NCBI GenBank assembly: GCA_922989275.2
Contig: OV277868.1
Coordinates: 54,496,216 to 54,560,215 of the forward strand
DNA length: 64,000 nucleotides
Reading direction: 5' to 3'
Origin: Gari tellinella
Lineage: Eukaryota; Mollusca; Bivalvia; Cardiida; Psammobiidae
Shown here: positions 35,119 to 55,649 of the stretch, piece after piece
How positions within the stretch are numbered: position 1 is the stretch's first letter
Layout of the letters: each line of letters opens with the position of its first letter
The notes under the pieces: model-generated
What the model saw: only the letters and a program-made list of their open reading frames with translations
The model's database searches: none
What the model was told of the DNA's origin: nothing
Position numbers and translations under genes: made by a program

Positions 35119-35257
35119 CAGTTGAGAAAACGTTATTCTTTCCCAATTAACGCGTTTATGCTAAATCAATTATCTCCAGTGCAAACAGTTTGGAGCCAGA
35201 TCAGACGCCGGGTAACCCGGCGTCTGATCAGGCTCCAAACTGTTTGCCGTCAAGGTT
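35119..35257. mobile_element. CAGTGGAGAA-family MITE, left part
   Basis: Starts CAGTTGAGAAAACGTTATTC and includes the hairpin at 35181-35247. After the hairpin the sequence diverges from the three intact 246-bp relatives. Confidence 0.65.
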
Positions 35258-35435
35258 AAAAAATAAACTTTTAAAATTGTTATCATTTTCTTCATTTTAT
35301 TGCATTGCTTATGACGTTACTATAAACAACGCCGTGTTTTGGCGTAAAAAAGTGCACAGAAACTGCAATTATTTCGTTATTTATATCATGTTTTAATGAT
35401 TTAAATGGGAGAACAAAATTTCCACCGTTCGTTTT

Positions 35436-35557
35436 GTTGATGTGGGATAGGAGTTTTCTCCCCCTCGGATCAGAAAATTCACGCAGGGACTCGGCAAGCC
35501 TCGCCCCTGCATGAATTTTCTGACCCTCGGAGGAGAAAATTCCTATCCCACATCAAC
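35436..35557. repeat. Long palindrome with GTTGATGTGGGATAGGA arms
   Basis: The arms GTTGATGTGGGATAGGAG and its complement near TCCTATCCCACATCAAC enclose inverted GAAAATTC and CAGGG blocks, giving an imperfect hairpin about 120 bases long. It is not one of the other hairpin families here and is non-coding. Confidence 0.75.
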
Positions 35558-35694
35558 ACTCATGATGGATTCTTATATTCTCCACTGCATCCTACAACAT
35601 CACACTGGGGACAACTTCAATTCAATTGTAATTACTCGAACTTGTGAAGGTGGAACATACTTGTATTTCAAAACTGAAACCAAGTTTTGATCGA

Positions 35695-35991
35695 TTATCC
35701 CATTGACTGTTTCTAGATTTGAAGAAATCTAAGCATTTAAAGAAGGTTGAAAAGTAAAGCAGAATGCGCCATCCCATTGACTGTTTCTAGATTTGAAGAA
35801 AACTAAGTATTTAAAGCAGGTTGAAAGTAAAGCAGAATGCGCCATAAGGCGCGTTCTGCTTTACGTTCAGTCTGCTTTTAACTATTGTATATACCAGGTG
35901 TATGCGATATTTTCTTGTTATAATTGTACTTAGTGGAACTATTTCTTCAGAAATAAGGCGTAAAAGGCGCATCTATGGGGGTAATGGGTTA
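35695..35991. mobile_element. CCCATTGACTG-type MITE with internal duplication
   Basis: A TTAACCCATTACCCC-type element (right end GGTAATGGGTTAA). Its left end, CCCATTGACTGTTTCTAGAT to AGCAGAATGCGCC, is present twice in tandem (35699-35770 and 35773-35843). Confidence 0.7.
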
Positions 35992-36225
35992 ACATTGAAA
36001 TACGGGTATGATCTATTCGCCCGCGCTCGAGTTAGCGAAGTGCGTCTGTATAAGAAATGATATAACTCATGCGGAAATCTCGGTTCTTCTCCTACTTTCA
36101 GGCGGTGAAAGGATATGCTGGAATTGAGGCTGCAAATAGGTCATGTAAATATTGATGTCATATTGGCCGAGACAGATAAACATAATGTCAGAATATATAA
36201 ACAGCTACAGTCAAACATGTATTAA

Positions 36226-36461
36226 CTCTTTCACTGCAAACGGTGCCAAAAGGCAACTTTGCAACAGTTTGGATTCTGATCAGACGCCGCGTAACGCGGC
36301 GTCTGATCAGGATCCAAACTGTTTGATACTCGTATCGATATTCTTTAGCCAGAGCAGCCTTAGATCTGACTTTAAACATATTGCAGACGACACTACCAAT
36401 GCTGACGATATTTTGGCGGCAACAGGCTTAAAGCAGACGATAAAGCTGGGCAGTGAAAGAG
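36226..36461. mobile_element. TTAA-flanked CTCTTTCACTGC MITE
   Basis: Clean element: TTAA at 36222-36225 and 36462-36465, inverted ends CTCTTTCACTGC and GCAGTGAAAGAG, and an intact hairpin cassette at 36263-36326 with the CGCGTAACGCG centre. TTAA plus a CYCTTTCACTGC end is the piggyBac-type pattern. Confidence 0.85.
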
Positions 36462-36660
36462 TTAAGGGATCATTGTAAATCGTTAGAGTTTTGGGTAGAT
36501 GGCTGCTTCCCGCCTCTTACAATAGCGCCTGATTCACACTCGCCTGCAGTAAGTTGCTGTTTATATATTAAAAAAACAACCCAACAAAACAAAAAAACAA
36601 ACAAAAACAAAAACAAAACCGTAACAACAATTGTGTACAGAAAGCGTAACCCGAAGATCA

Positions 36661-36722
36661 GTTTCAACTTTGGATCATGATCAGACGCCGCGTTTTGCGG
36701 CGTCTGATCGGAATACAAACTG
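36661..36722. repeat. GATCAGACGCC hairpin, solo
   Basis: GATCAGACGCCGCGTTTTGC and its complement, with decayed outer arms. No element ends recognised around it. Confidence 0.7.
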
Positions 36723-36809
36723 AAGCATTTAGTAGCGTCGCGACAAGCAGGCAAAGTAATGCAGAAAGCTACAGCAGCTGCCCCGGCACTGCTTTTGTCC
36801 TGTATAAAG

Positions 36810-37062
36810 CAGGGCTGCAATAAGTAGATATAAAAATCCTAAGATTTCCAAATTTGTATTTTACAAGTGCGATTTGACGAACCGTACCTTTACCCTATCG
36901 TCTGTTTCTAGTTTTGTTGACACGTGGCTGCTTAAAGCATGTCGGAAGTAAAGCAGAATGCGCCTTAAGGCGCATTCTGTTTTACTTTCAGTCTGCTTTA
37001 AGCTACCATGTACAAGAAAAAAATCCGAAGATTAGGAAAAATCCGGAGAAATGGAAGTCCTG
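36810..37062. mobile_element. CAGGGCTGC-family MITE
   Basis: Exact 6-bp direct repeat ATAAAG on both sides (36804-36809 and 37063-37068). Interior palindrome AAGTAAAGCAGAATGCGCC at 36936-37000. Confidence 0.85.
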
Positions 37063-37369
37063 ATAAAGTATTGTTTGTTTTTATGATCACGGCGCCCTTT
37101 TTCTACCAGTAGTCACTTTATTAGTAAGAAAACATGTGTTTTTAATACAACATTCGCAATACAGACGTTACATCCAGAGAGAGGAACATTTTGCTTAGAA
37201 AAATAAACAGCAGTGGTGCTTGTTACATGGGAAATAATTAATGAAAACGAAATATTATTTTAGTGTCAGAGTTATCTTTCTTCTTCGCAAACACTATTGT
37301 TTGATAATTCTAATGAGTGAAAATACTGTAGAGTGTAGATAATGTAGGCCCAAATAAAACACAGCGTTA

Positions 37370-37615
37370 CAGTGGAGAAAACGTTATTCTTTCCTAATAA
37401 ACGCGTTTACGCTAAAACTATTATTTACAGTGCAAACAGTTTGGAGCCAGATCAGACGCCGGGTAACCCGGCGTCTGATCAGGCTCCAAACTGTTTGCCA
37501 CCAAGATAAATATGAAATATCAGAATTGTCCAAAAGTTGTTCTTTTCTACGTTTTAGTGCTTTGTGTTTGCGTACGTTTGCGTTTAAACGGGAAAGAATA
37601 ACAGATTCTCCACTG
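37370..37615. mobile_element. CAGTGGAGAA MITE, 246 bp, copy 1
   Basis: Flanked by TA; ends CAGTGGAGAAAACGTTATTC and GATTCTCCACTG. It holds a perfect hairpin cassette with the CCGGGTAACCCGG centre (37432-37498). Copies 2 and 3 (50660-50905 and 56842-57087) have exactly the same length. TA duplications and a CAGTG start are typical of mariner-type MITEs. Confidence 0.88.
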
Positions 37616-37636
37616 TAAGTGATAAATAGTGTATGC

Positions 37637-37780
37637 AATAAAACCTCTCTATCAATTATTAGGTGATTAAATACAAGTAGGAGCTTTCTGTTTTACTGTC
37701 ACTTTGCTTTAAGCTGTCACTGGTATTTTACATAATCAATTAGCCTTTTATTTAGTGGTCGTAATAGAGAGGTTTTACTG
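37637..37780. mobile_element. AAAACCTCTCTA-type MITE
   Basis: Inverted ends AAAACCTCTCTAT and ATAGAGAGGTTTTACTG around a partly lost AGCTTTCTGTTTTACTGTCA hairpin arm. Confidence 0.6.
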
Positions 37781-38295
37781 TATTTGATTTCGTTATCTGG
37801 TTGGTCTGAACACGAAGGACTTTGTGGTCCGGATAAAAAATGTTCACATTTTCCGGTGATATTTTGTCATTATCATAACATGTAATTTTTTTTTGAACAC
37901 TTAGACCATGAACCCCTTATATAAAAGAATTGACCTATCCAATATATAATCCACTGGGCGTAAATTGGTAAATGCAGGCACTTCTGTATAATTCGTTCTC
38001 AATGTGTATGGACACAGAAACTGGGTGTGTTAAAGAGAAGACGTTATTCTTTTTCGTTTAAATCTTTCACCCAGGAACCTTTTAAAGGACAATAATATTC
38101 CAGTTTCCAATTAAGTGTAGTCAATTTTTGACCATTTTGGAATTATATTTACAAAACATTTCAAAATGACAAACAGTGCATACCCAGATCAGAGGGCTTC
38201 TGCAAGAGCCCTCTGATCGGGATCTGCGCTGTTTGCATGGGGAAAGTGTCCTCTCCATACGTATGGTTAATGACGAGTATATTCGTCTTTAGGGT

Positions 38296-38541
38296 TTAAC
38301 TCTTTCCTCCCTGAAACTTTAAATGGACAATTCCAGTTTCCATTTAAGTCTAGTCCATTTCTGACTTTTAAGGGTTGTTTTTGTCAATGTTTAGCATTAT
38401 GACAAACAGTGAAGACCCTGATCAGAGGGCTCCTAGGAGCCCTCTGATCTGGGTCTTCACTGTTTGCATAGGACAAGTATACTATTCACACGTACACTGT
38501 TTGCAAAGGACGCCAATATGCGGGACTAGGGCTCAAAGGGT
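38296..38541. mobile_element. TTAA element with GGGCTCCTAGGAGCCC hairpin
   Basis: Left end TTAACTCTTTCCTCC, right end GGGCTCAAAGGGTTAA. The hairpin at 38402-38467 has outer arms AAACAGTGAAGACC and a GATCAGAGGGCTCCTAGGAG centre. A degenerate sister hairpin lies just upstream at 38168-38237. Confidence 0.7.
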
Positions 38542-38699
38542 TAATGTGTTAGAGTAAACTACATGCAAAAGCAATCCCATAAAATGCAGAAAATGACAGT
38601 TATAAGAATGTCTCACTATCCATTCTATCCGAGTGACAGACAGCTCGCAGTACCAGAGCTCAAGATAAGAGGGGGGGGGGGGGTGTTATTTCAAAACAA

Positions 38700-38850
38700 C
38701 ATTAATTCTGCACTCAACCCTATGGTGTTACTACTCATAGGAATTGTCTCTTCTAGACAATTGTAATGAGTAGTAACATCAAACGATTCGGTGCTGAAAC
38801 AAGTGAGAAAATGTTGGATTTTTTCATTGTACTCCCTCTAATCTGGAGCT
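38700..38850. repeat. CAGGGCTCC-family MITE, partial
   Basis: Palindrome ACTACTCATAGGAATTGTCT to AGACAATTGTAATGAGTAGT and the tail TCTGGAGCTC. A poly-G run of 13 (38671-38683) precedes it; another decayed hairpin follows at 38855-38913. Confidence 0.55.
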
Positions 38851-38998
38851 CTGAGCATGAACAGACGCTGAGTAATCCGGCGTCAGATCTGGCTCCACAT
38901 TGTTTGCAGAGGAAAGAGGAAATGCTTTTTTCAGGATAAACTTTTATTGGGAAAACTATTTTTTCTTCCACCGTACCATCGCTTTATATAAAGCATGT

Positions 38999-39249
38999 TA
39001 ACACATTGAGCCCTAGTGACGCATATATGCGTCCTTTACCAAACGTGTACCTGTGAAGAGTACACTTGCCCTATGCAAACAGTGAAGTCCCTGATCAGAG
39101 GGCTCCTGCAGGAGCCCTCTGATCAGGGACTTCACTGTTTGTCATTTTGCAATTTATTACAAAAAAATCCCCCTAAATAGTCTAAAATGGATCAGCCTTT
39201 ATTACAAACTGGAATTGTCCATTGGAAGTTTCAGGGGAAAATGAGTTAA
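38999..39249. mobile_element. TTAACACATTGAGCCCTAG element with hairpin
   Basis: Left end TTAACACATTGAGCCCTAGT, right end GAAAATGAGTTAA. It holds a perfect hairpin at 39074-39142 (AAACAGTGAAGTCCCTGATC, centre CTCCTGCAGGAG). Confidence 0.75.
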
Positions 39250-40505
39250 ACAACATCTGATGGCTAAAATGGGGATACTTATTTTCCTTTCTGTGGCGTC
39301 CCGATTTATCATCGGTCTTCAAGTGACGTAATACACAACTCAACCAAACTGATTATATCTTATTGCAAGCTTAAAATGTTAGGCCAACAATGTAAAACTA
39401 TTAAAAAGAAAGTCAAAATGTTAAACGAATAGCAATATTTACCTATTAGAATTGAACCTATATGATGAACATAATCATAGAACGCCGTTTGCTGAATTGC
39501 GTTTTTTTCTGTTGAATAAGTCGGCATATTTATTTATTTGAGCATGATGGACCTATCTTTATTAAACCCCTTGAGAAACCACCCTTCTTGAAATTCAGGA
39601 TGCATCCGTCTTAACATTCAGAACACAGAGCAATAAGTAAAAGTAAGCGTACAGAATCTGTTTTACTGTCATTCTGCTTAAATAACTTAATGTAAAAGAG
39701 ATTTTTCAAAATAAATATCGTGTGTCTACTTGATTCTGAAAATCGTCTGCACTCCGATTATTCATGAGCGACATCCTGAAAAAAACTAGCTACAGTGGAG
39801 AGTCAGACGATGTAATTATTTCCTAATAAACGAGTTTATTCTCAACCATTTATGGCTGTTGCGGACGTCTTATCTGGCTTCAAACTATTTGCAATTTAGA
39901 TTAAAACTTGTCGATAAAATGTTGCCAAAATGGGACATTTTTATGACCGCCTTCAGACGGGGCGTTTTATATTATAGCACTGTCCAACTGTCTGTCTTGC
40001 GTGAACTTCTGCGAAACAGGCATTGTGTAGAAAAGGCAAGAACTTTTTCATTCTCAGTTCAATTCCTTCCAGATGTGATATGGTGGTACAAGAAGTGAAG
40101 AGAATTACGGGTTTTACAAGTGACCCTATAATTTTCAGAGTTACGTCCCATTTCCTCTTTATTAACTCTACCTTGTTAGAGCCCATGACCTTTATTTTAG
40201 ATGGACTTGAATAAAACGAGCAACAAATATTCATGTCATGCTTAGCGAACGAGATAATGTTTCAGAACTTTTCAAATTTTCAGTAATTTTAGCAGATTTA
40301 TGGCCATTTGATAGTCTAATAATTGCAGTGGTTGGAAAAGGCAAGAACCTATGTACATGTAACTCTCTGTTAAATTCCTCTCAGATTGGATAGTGTGATA
40401 CGAGGCATTACACATACATGTATGTATTATGTGTTTTCATGTGAACCGTAATATAATCATGCATTTTCAACACATACTGTTAAATATCGCTACATCTTAA
40501 GATGG
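39250..40505. other. No gene recognised; one decayed CAGTGGAGA MITE end
   Basis: 39793-39900 resembles the left end of the 246-bp CAGTGGAGAA MITE. Open frames of 93 and 79 codons near 39860-40234 overlap on opposite strands, resemble no family I know, and are probably chance. Confidence 0.35.
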
Positions 40506-40510
40506 ATGTC

Positions 40511-40755
40511 AGGGGCCCGTTTCATAAAACTTCTTACGACAAATGTTATCGTAAGTCAGATTAAAAAAGTAGCAATTATTACTTATTTCTCTATCTAATC
40601 CTGTCCTGTGACATCTCTTTGGAATCGTCTTGATAAGACGATTCCAAAGAGATGTAACAAGACAGGATTAGATAGAGAAATCAGAAAATAAATGTATTTT
40701 TGATATCAGACTTACGATTGTTATTGTCATAAGGTTGTTTATGAAACGGGCACCT
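40511..40755. mobile_element. GGGGCCCGTTTCATAAA MITE
   Basis: Inverted ends GGGCCCGTTTCATAAA and TTTATGAAACGGGC. Interior perfect palindrome TAATCCTGTCCTG..., ACATCTCTTTGGAATCGTCT. Related by its ends to the two elements at 46772-47018 and 47583-47827. Confidence 0.75.
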
Positions 40756-40950
40756 GTGCTCCAGATAAGAGCAAGTTAACTGAACAAATCTAACATTTCC
40801 TCACTTATTTCAGCATCAAATCCTATGTTGATACTACTCATTAGAATCGTCTCTTCGAGACGATTTTAATTAGTTGTGACACCGTATGGTTTAATGCAGA
40901 AATAAAGATTTTAGTGTTTGAAATATTCCCCTTATTTGGAGCCCTGGGGT
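40756..40950. mobile_element. CTCCAGATAAGAGCAAG MITE
   Basis: CAGGGCTCC-family copy (left end GTGCTCCAGATAAGAG, right end TTTGGAGCCCTG) immediately next to the preceding element, with the AATCGTCTCTTCGAGACGAT palindrome. Confidence 0.7.
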
Positions 40951-41239
40951 GTGACGAGCGTGTCATGCACCAGCATCCACTGCTCATGTTTACAATATAT
41001 TACATTGCTTCAGCGTTTTTGTGTAGTTAGCTGGTAATATATGCAATGGCAGGCTACTTTTCACATAAACTTGAATTTCAAGTGTTATCAAATTGTGTCA
41101 AGTTGCACAAATCTTGTGTTAAACAACCACTTCTTGAAGCCACAAAGAGACATGTAAATGTAGGTAACTACATAATGCAGGATAAAAGTAATGCTTAAAG
41201 CTACTTTATGAACTACTCGGCATTATTTTCATCCGGCAT

Positions 41240-42850
41240 TAAGGACATTCGCGACCAAATGAAATCTCCGATGGATCTCTATGAAATTTTCAGCATAGGT
41301 TCTTCAAACATATCTAAGTACCATGGCAAAAAGAAAAACATTGGTTATAATGGTATTTTTTTGTCTATGTGTATTTGAAATGTATGATGTAGCTATTCTC
41401 GACAAAGAGTCGGCATGCGTTATTTTGCCTTTCGAAAATGATGTAAAGTAATAATTGGCACAAAGAAACATTAAAATAGTTAAAAAGTGATGCTCACTAA
41501 AAATATGATGCAAAGAGTATAGTTTGTTGCCTGATATATATTCATTTTTCTAAATTGTTTTCGGCTCCAATTCAATGAAAACACTCACTCAATCAAAATC
41601 TGCCCGAAATAAATTGATGAAACTTCTCACAATAAAAGCTATATAGGTGTGAATAATAAGACAATGGTAAAAGAACATTAGTTATAATGCTTTTTTTGAA
41701 ACTATAGGCACTTTCATACATATACTAACGGCCTAAATAAGCAGACGGCTTTTTCTATGTGATCTCGGGTTCACGCTTATACTCAATTTGATTAATGTTC
41801 TGGGTTATTAACTTAGCCTTATGCGATAGAGTATTTGCCAAAGTTCACGTACTTTCAATTATAAAGTACAATTTCATGCATTTAACGTCTACATTACGCG
41901 ATTAATGGAGATTGTTTGAAACCGAAAGTATCTACGGGAGATAACCGATATGCACGATTTCGTTGAGTAACGATGCTTGATTTATCGTACTTCGTTAAAT
42001 GCAACTAGGTGTCTCACGAATTGGTAGCATATGCCGTTAAGCAGTTGATTACGTGAGGTTTGATACTTTATGGTCGCAACTTGTGTCGTATCGCTATATA
42101 TGTAGTTTAATACATGTACATGTACCAATAACAGTGTGGAGTTGAAACGTCATGCCTGTTACACAGCGGATGATAAACGGCTAGCAAATACTTATTTTAC
42201 TCATACAAATAAACCCCAGAGAGGTAAGTGTTTTCTAATCATTTGAGTGTAACATCTTTATAGTTCACATATAGGTCAACTTAAAACACAAAACGAGCTA
42301 CGCTTGCATAAAAAACAACTACACTTACCAGTGCACGCCCGGATCAGATGTCTCTATGGGAATGCGTGATCTGAACAGGGTCTACACCGTGTGCATGCCC
42401 GTATATAGGAACAGGGGACTCATTTTGCCAATATTGGTTGCAGATTTTTTACCTTGAATTATGTAATTATTTTACCTGTTTTGAATGAGCAGAACGCCCT
42501 CAGAACGCACCAATGACCATCTAGAAACAAAAAATCCTTGGGGAGCATGACCCGGACCCCCTAGTAACAGTGTGTAAACTAGTCGGAGGGGGTAGGGGTA
42601 GGCTTTTAGGCTAATAGCGGGAAGACAACGTCAAAAAATATTTACATGGATTTCTATTAGTATTTTACCTGTTTTAAATGCGCAAAACCGCCCCAGAACG
42701 CCCCAGAGGCCATATATAGGAATACAATTTTCTAATATGAGTGGGTAGGGTATGAGTAAAAGCTTAATAGCTGGAAGACAAGCTGTCGAGAAATGTTATC
42801 CTAGATTAATAAGTTTGTGTAATTTGGAGTCATTGGCCGGATTGAAAATG
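41240..42850. repeat. Dispersed repeat, copy 2 of a mosaic family
   Basis: Shares three blocks with 11990-13690 in a different order (see that entry). 42120-42420 also matches about 57375-57610 (GTGGAGTTGAAA, TGTTACACAGCGGAT, CAGTGCACGCCC). A part (AACGCCCTCAGAACGC, GAGCATGACCCCGGAC) occurs again at 44877-44950. Confidence 0.6.
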
Positions 42851-43124
42851 CGGTCTATAGATTGGCGAATGCCGTCCGTCCGTCCGTCCTCACTTTGGTT
42901 GACCTTTTTGTTAGTGTCAGTTTTAGTCAAATTTAAGTCCTACAGCAACCAAATTTGGCATGTGCAGTTGTAGTGAGGTCATCATCACATGCCATTGGTA
43001 ACTATAATATATATATATAATAAATAATGTCGGCGTGATGCCGGAAACTACCGGGAAAAGCTGTATATATGATTTAAAAAAATAGATGATGTATTATAGG
43101 CTTTTAAAAACAATTTTATTACTT

Positions 43125-43175
43125 CAAACAATGCGCGACGCGTTTCACTATAATTCATCAGGCGCAATACTATTG
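43125..43175 (-). ncRNA. Hammerhead ribozyme motif of Penelope-like element
   Basis: On the minus strand the conserved hammerhead core is present in order: a GCGC stem strand, CTGATGA, a short ATTATAGT stem-loop, GAAA, CGCGTC (cleavage triplet GTC) and GCGC closing stem I. It lies about 100 bases downstream of the Penelope ORF, where hammerheads of this retroelement class are known. Stems II and III are very short, as in other members, so activity may need a dimeric form. Confidence 0.75.
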
Positions 43176-43273
43176 TTTATGACGTCATGACGTTGTTGTC
43201 ATGATATCGACGTCGTCACATCCTGTTGACGTACATCTAAGGTAAATAACTGCGTTTTATTAAAGGGAGATAA

Positions 43274-44658
43274 TTATTGAGAATTGAGAATAGGTTTAAA
43301 TTTAGCTATGAAATATTCTTCTTTTGCTAGCCTAGCTGAAACACTATTTGTCTTTAATTTAAAAAAAGGAAACATTTCATAATTTAAGTTTTTCTTTCCG
43401 CATTTTTCTAAATGGGCGCTTAAAGGAATTTGTCTTGTTGAAGGATCTCTTATCTGTTGTGAGTGAACTGTTCTTCTTGACCTCAGTTTGTCTCCAGTTT
43501 GACCAATATAGTATTCTCCGCATCCAGTGCATGTAAGAACATATAATACGTTTTGAACATCACATGACATTGATTGGTTTACATAAAATTTCATTCCTTT
43601 AAAATTATAAAATTCGCTTTCTTTAATATGTTGACATAATGAACAGTTAGATTTATTGCATTTTGTTACTTCATAACGTACATGTTGTTTCTCTGTAAAT
43701 TTAGCTCTGGTAAGTAGTTTCTTTAAGTTTGGAGCTTGTCTTTTACTTTTGATAAGTTTACATTTATTTAAAATTTGAGACATGTTTGGGTCTGCTTGTA
43801 ATATTGGTAAATTAGCTTTTATGTTGTTAAAATGTTCTTGGTTGTTTGGGTTAAATGTTGAGATGTATGGAAGAGTAGTTGTGTTATTATTTGGTTTTGG
43901 TTTAAGAAGGTCTGACTTTGTGATTTGTTTTGCTTTGTGAATACTGTCTTGTAAAAGTGATTTGGGATAACCTCTTGTTCTTAAAGTGTCGTGTAATTCT
44001 TGTAATCTTTTATCTTTCACTTTTTCACATGAAACTATTGTGCAAATTCTTCTGGCCAAATTATATGGTATGTTAGTTTTTGTGTGTTTCGGATGACATG
44101 ATTTAAAATTAAGGTATTGTTTTGAATCAGTTGGTTTATGAAAGATGTCTGTCGTTAACTTTGTGTCTGTTTTTTTAATTAGTACATCTAAGAATGGTAA
44201 ATCAGTGCTGTTATATTCTACTGTGAATTGAATGTCAGGGTGTAGTTCATTTAATAGTTTATGAAAACTTTTTAACTCATCGATAGAATATTGCCAGATG
44301 ATGAAACAATCATCCAGAAATCTTTTCCAGAAAGTTTTTATGTAATTTGAAAAATCTTTGCCGTGGGAATTTTCCAATGATGTGTAAAGTTGTTCTTCTA
44401 AGTAGGCTAAAACTAAAGTTGCATAAGTGGGAGCAAATTTTGTCCCCATGGCTGTTCCTTTAATTTGTCTGTAGTAGATGTCATTAAATGAAAATATATT
44501 ATTTTCTAGAATTGTTTTTATCCCAATTATTATGAATTCGTTAGAAAATCTTTCTTGTATGAGTTCAGGGTATTTGTCTAGTCAAAATTCTATTGCTTGT
44601 AAACCTAGTTGATGAGATATATTTGTATATAAACTTTTTACATCAAATGAAACTAAGT
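43274..44658 (-). pseudogene. Penelope-like element: reverse transcriptase and GIY-YIG endonuclease
   Basis: The frame runs from YLVSFDVKSLYTNI (RT palm, 44658) through one in-frame TGA (44582-44584) into a 391-codon open frame. It holds GTAMGTKFAPTYATL and the catalytic FLDD (residues 44-47 of the open frame), DLPFLDVLI, a Cys-rich CNKSNCSLCQHI and the GIY-YIG nuclease block (VLYVLTCTGCGEYYIGQTGD, then R-S-R and the E-to-N tail) to a stop at 43274. This class copies its RNA by target-primed synthesis, using the GIY-YIG nuclease to nick DNA. The stop and the missing 5' part make it non-autonomous. Confidence 0.9.
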
Positions 44659-44787
44659 AACTTAATCGACATTCTTTTAAAACCATTTATACCAAAAGTT
44701 AATAGTTTCATAAGAGATGACATTGATTTTCTCAACCAATTACCAGAGTCAGTAAGTAAAAAGGCATACTTAGTTTCATTTGATGTA
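44650..44787 (+). pseudogene. Penelope-like RT 5' segment, inverted
   Basis: The plus-strand frame reads KLSNLIDILLKPFIPKVNSF, FIRDDIDFLNQLPESVSKK and AYLVSFDV. This is the RT stretch that precedes the minus-strand segment in an intact element, so the 5' part is inverted relative to the rest. The 20 bases ACTTAGTTTCATTTGATGTA occur at both ends of the inverted part (44768-44787, and as complement 44639-44658). Confidence 0.88.
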
Positions 44788-45381
44788 TATACAAAGCAGA
44801 AATGCAGACAATCCGGCCATACCGACATTGGCGGTTTCTCGTTTTTACATAGATTTATCTGTTTGGAATGCTGGAAACGCCCTCAGAACGCAGCATAGAC
44901 CATGTATCTAGGAATAAATTTTCCCGGGGAGCATGACCCCGGACCCCTCCCCCCGTACATGTAAGAGTGCTTACACAAACCCCACCCCATTGCAATTGCT
45001 TCCTACGGGCTGGTGTGCAATGGCGTAAAACACGCACTGTGATGATATTAATGAAGGACAAACAGTGAAGACTTCTGCATTGTTTTAAATCTCTCCATGC
45101 TAGGTGCTATTTTCGTCTTCTACAATTGTCGTCTGTTACTGTTTTAAAAATAAAAAATTCAAAATTTCTAAAACAGGGAAACAGGGTAAGAGTGTCAAAC
45201 AGTTAGGATCCTTGTCAAACAGTTAGGATCCTAACTGTTTGACAGTGTTTGCAGAGGTTATCACAGTGTCACCGCTAGCATGCTAAGATTTAAACGTCAT
45301 TAGTCCCCATGGTAAATAAAATTTAGTATAATGTATTATTATTTACCGCTGAAAACAGATGTCAGATTTCACCGACAGCGT
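44788..45381. other. Non-coding; mosaic-repeat fragment and broken hairpin
   Basis: 44877-44990 belongs to the dispersed family at 12.5 and 42.5 kb. 45193-45250 holds a hairpin with a duplicated TGTCAAACAGTTAGGATCC left arm. Confidence 0.5.
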
Positions 45382-45636
45382 CAGGGCTGCCATTTCTCCG
45401 GATTTTTCCTAAATCTTCGGATTTTTTTCTAGTACATGGTAGCTTAAAGCAGGCTGAAAGTAAAGCAGAACGCGCCATAAGTCGCATTCTGCTTTACTTC
45501 CAGCCTGCTTAAAGTAGTCACATGCCAACAAAACTAGAAATAGGCTATTGGGTAAAGGCACGATACGTAAAGTCGCACTTGAAAAAGGCCAATTTGGAAA
45601 TCTTAGCATTTTTCATGTCAACTTATGGCAGCCCTG
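45382..45636. mobile_element. CAGGGCTGCC-family MITE next to the sulfotransferase
   Basis: Ends CAGGGCTGCCA and TGGCAGCCCTG, flanked by CAGCGT (45376-45381) and CAACGT (45637-45642), one mismatch. It ends 61 bases before the splice acceptor of sulfotransferase exon 1, so it lies in the upstream 5' UTR intron or proximal promoter. Confidence 0.82.
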
Positions 45637-45695
45637 CAACGTCTACTTTATTTCAACTTCATTCGTTTGCCATATCCAATTCTTTATTTTCTTGC

Positions 45696-45730
45696 AGTGA
45701 CAGGAAAAGGACGACACAAACCCTCTAACA
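45696..45730 (+). promoter_or_regulatory. Splice acceptor and 5' UTR of sulfotransferase exon 1
   Basis: TCTTTATTTTCTTGCAG is a strong acceptor 33 bases before the ATG. It implies a non-coding first exon upstream, which I could not locate. Confidence 0.6.
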
Positions 45731-55430
<9,700 letters not shown>

Positions 55431-55649
55431 ACAAATACTCACACGACTCATAACAACAGAATATAGATGACTAAAACGACATTAAATGATATCATGAACA
55501 TTACTATTGTAATTCAAATATATATGATAATCTGTCTACATGTATTACAAAAAAATCCACTACCTGCCTGTCTTTGGTACAACTTGCCTGGAAATGTACA
55601 TGTATGTATCGTGTTTGTTATTTTCTTACTAACTATGGAAGTTAGTTAC

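Noticed and set aside
39859..40234. Overlapping open frames of 79 and 93 codons on opposite strands.
   Set aside because: No family resemblance, no splice context, and part overlaps a decayed MITE end.
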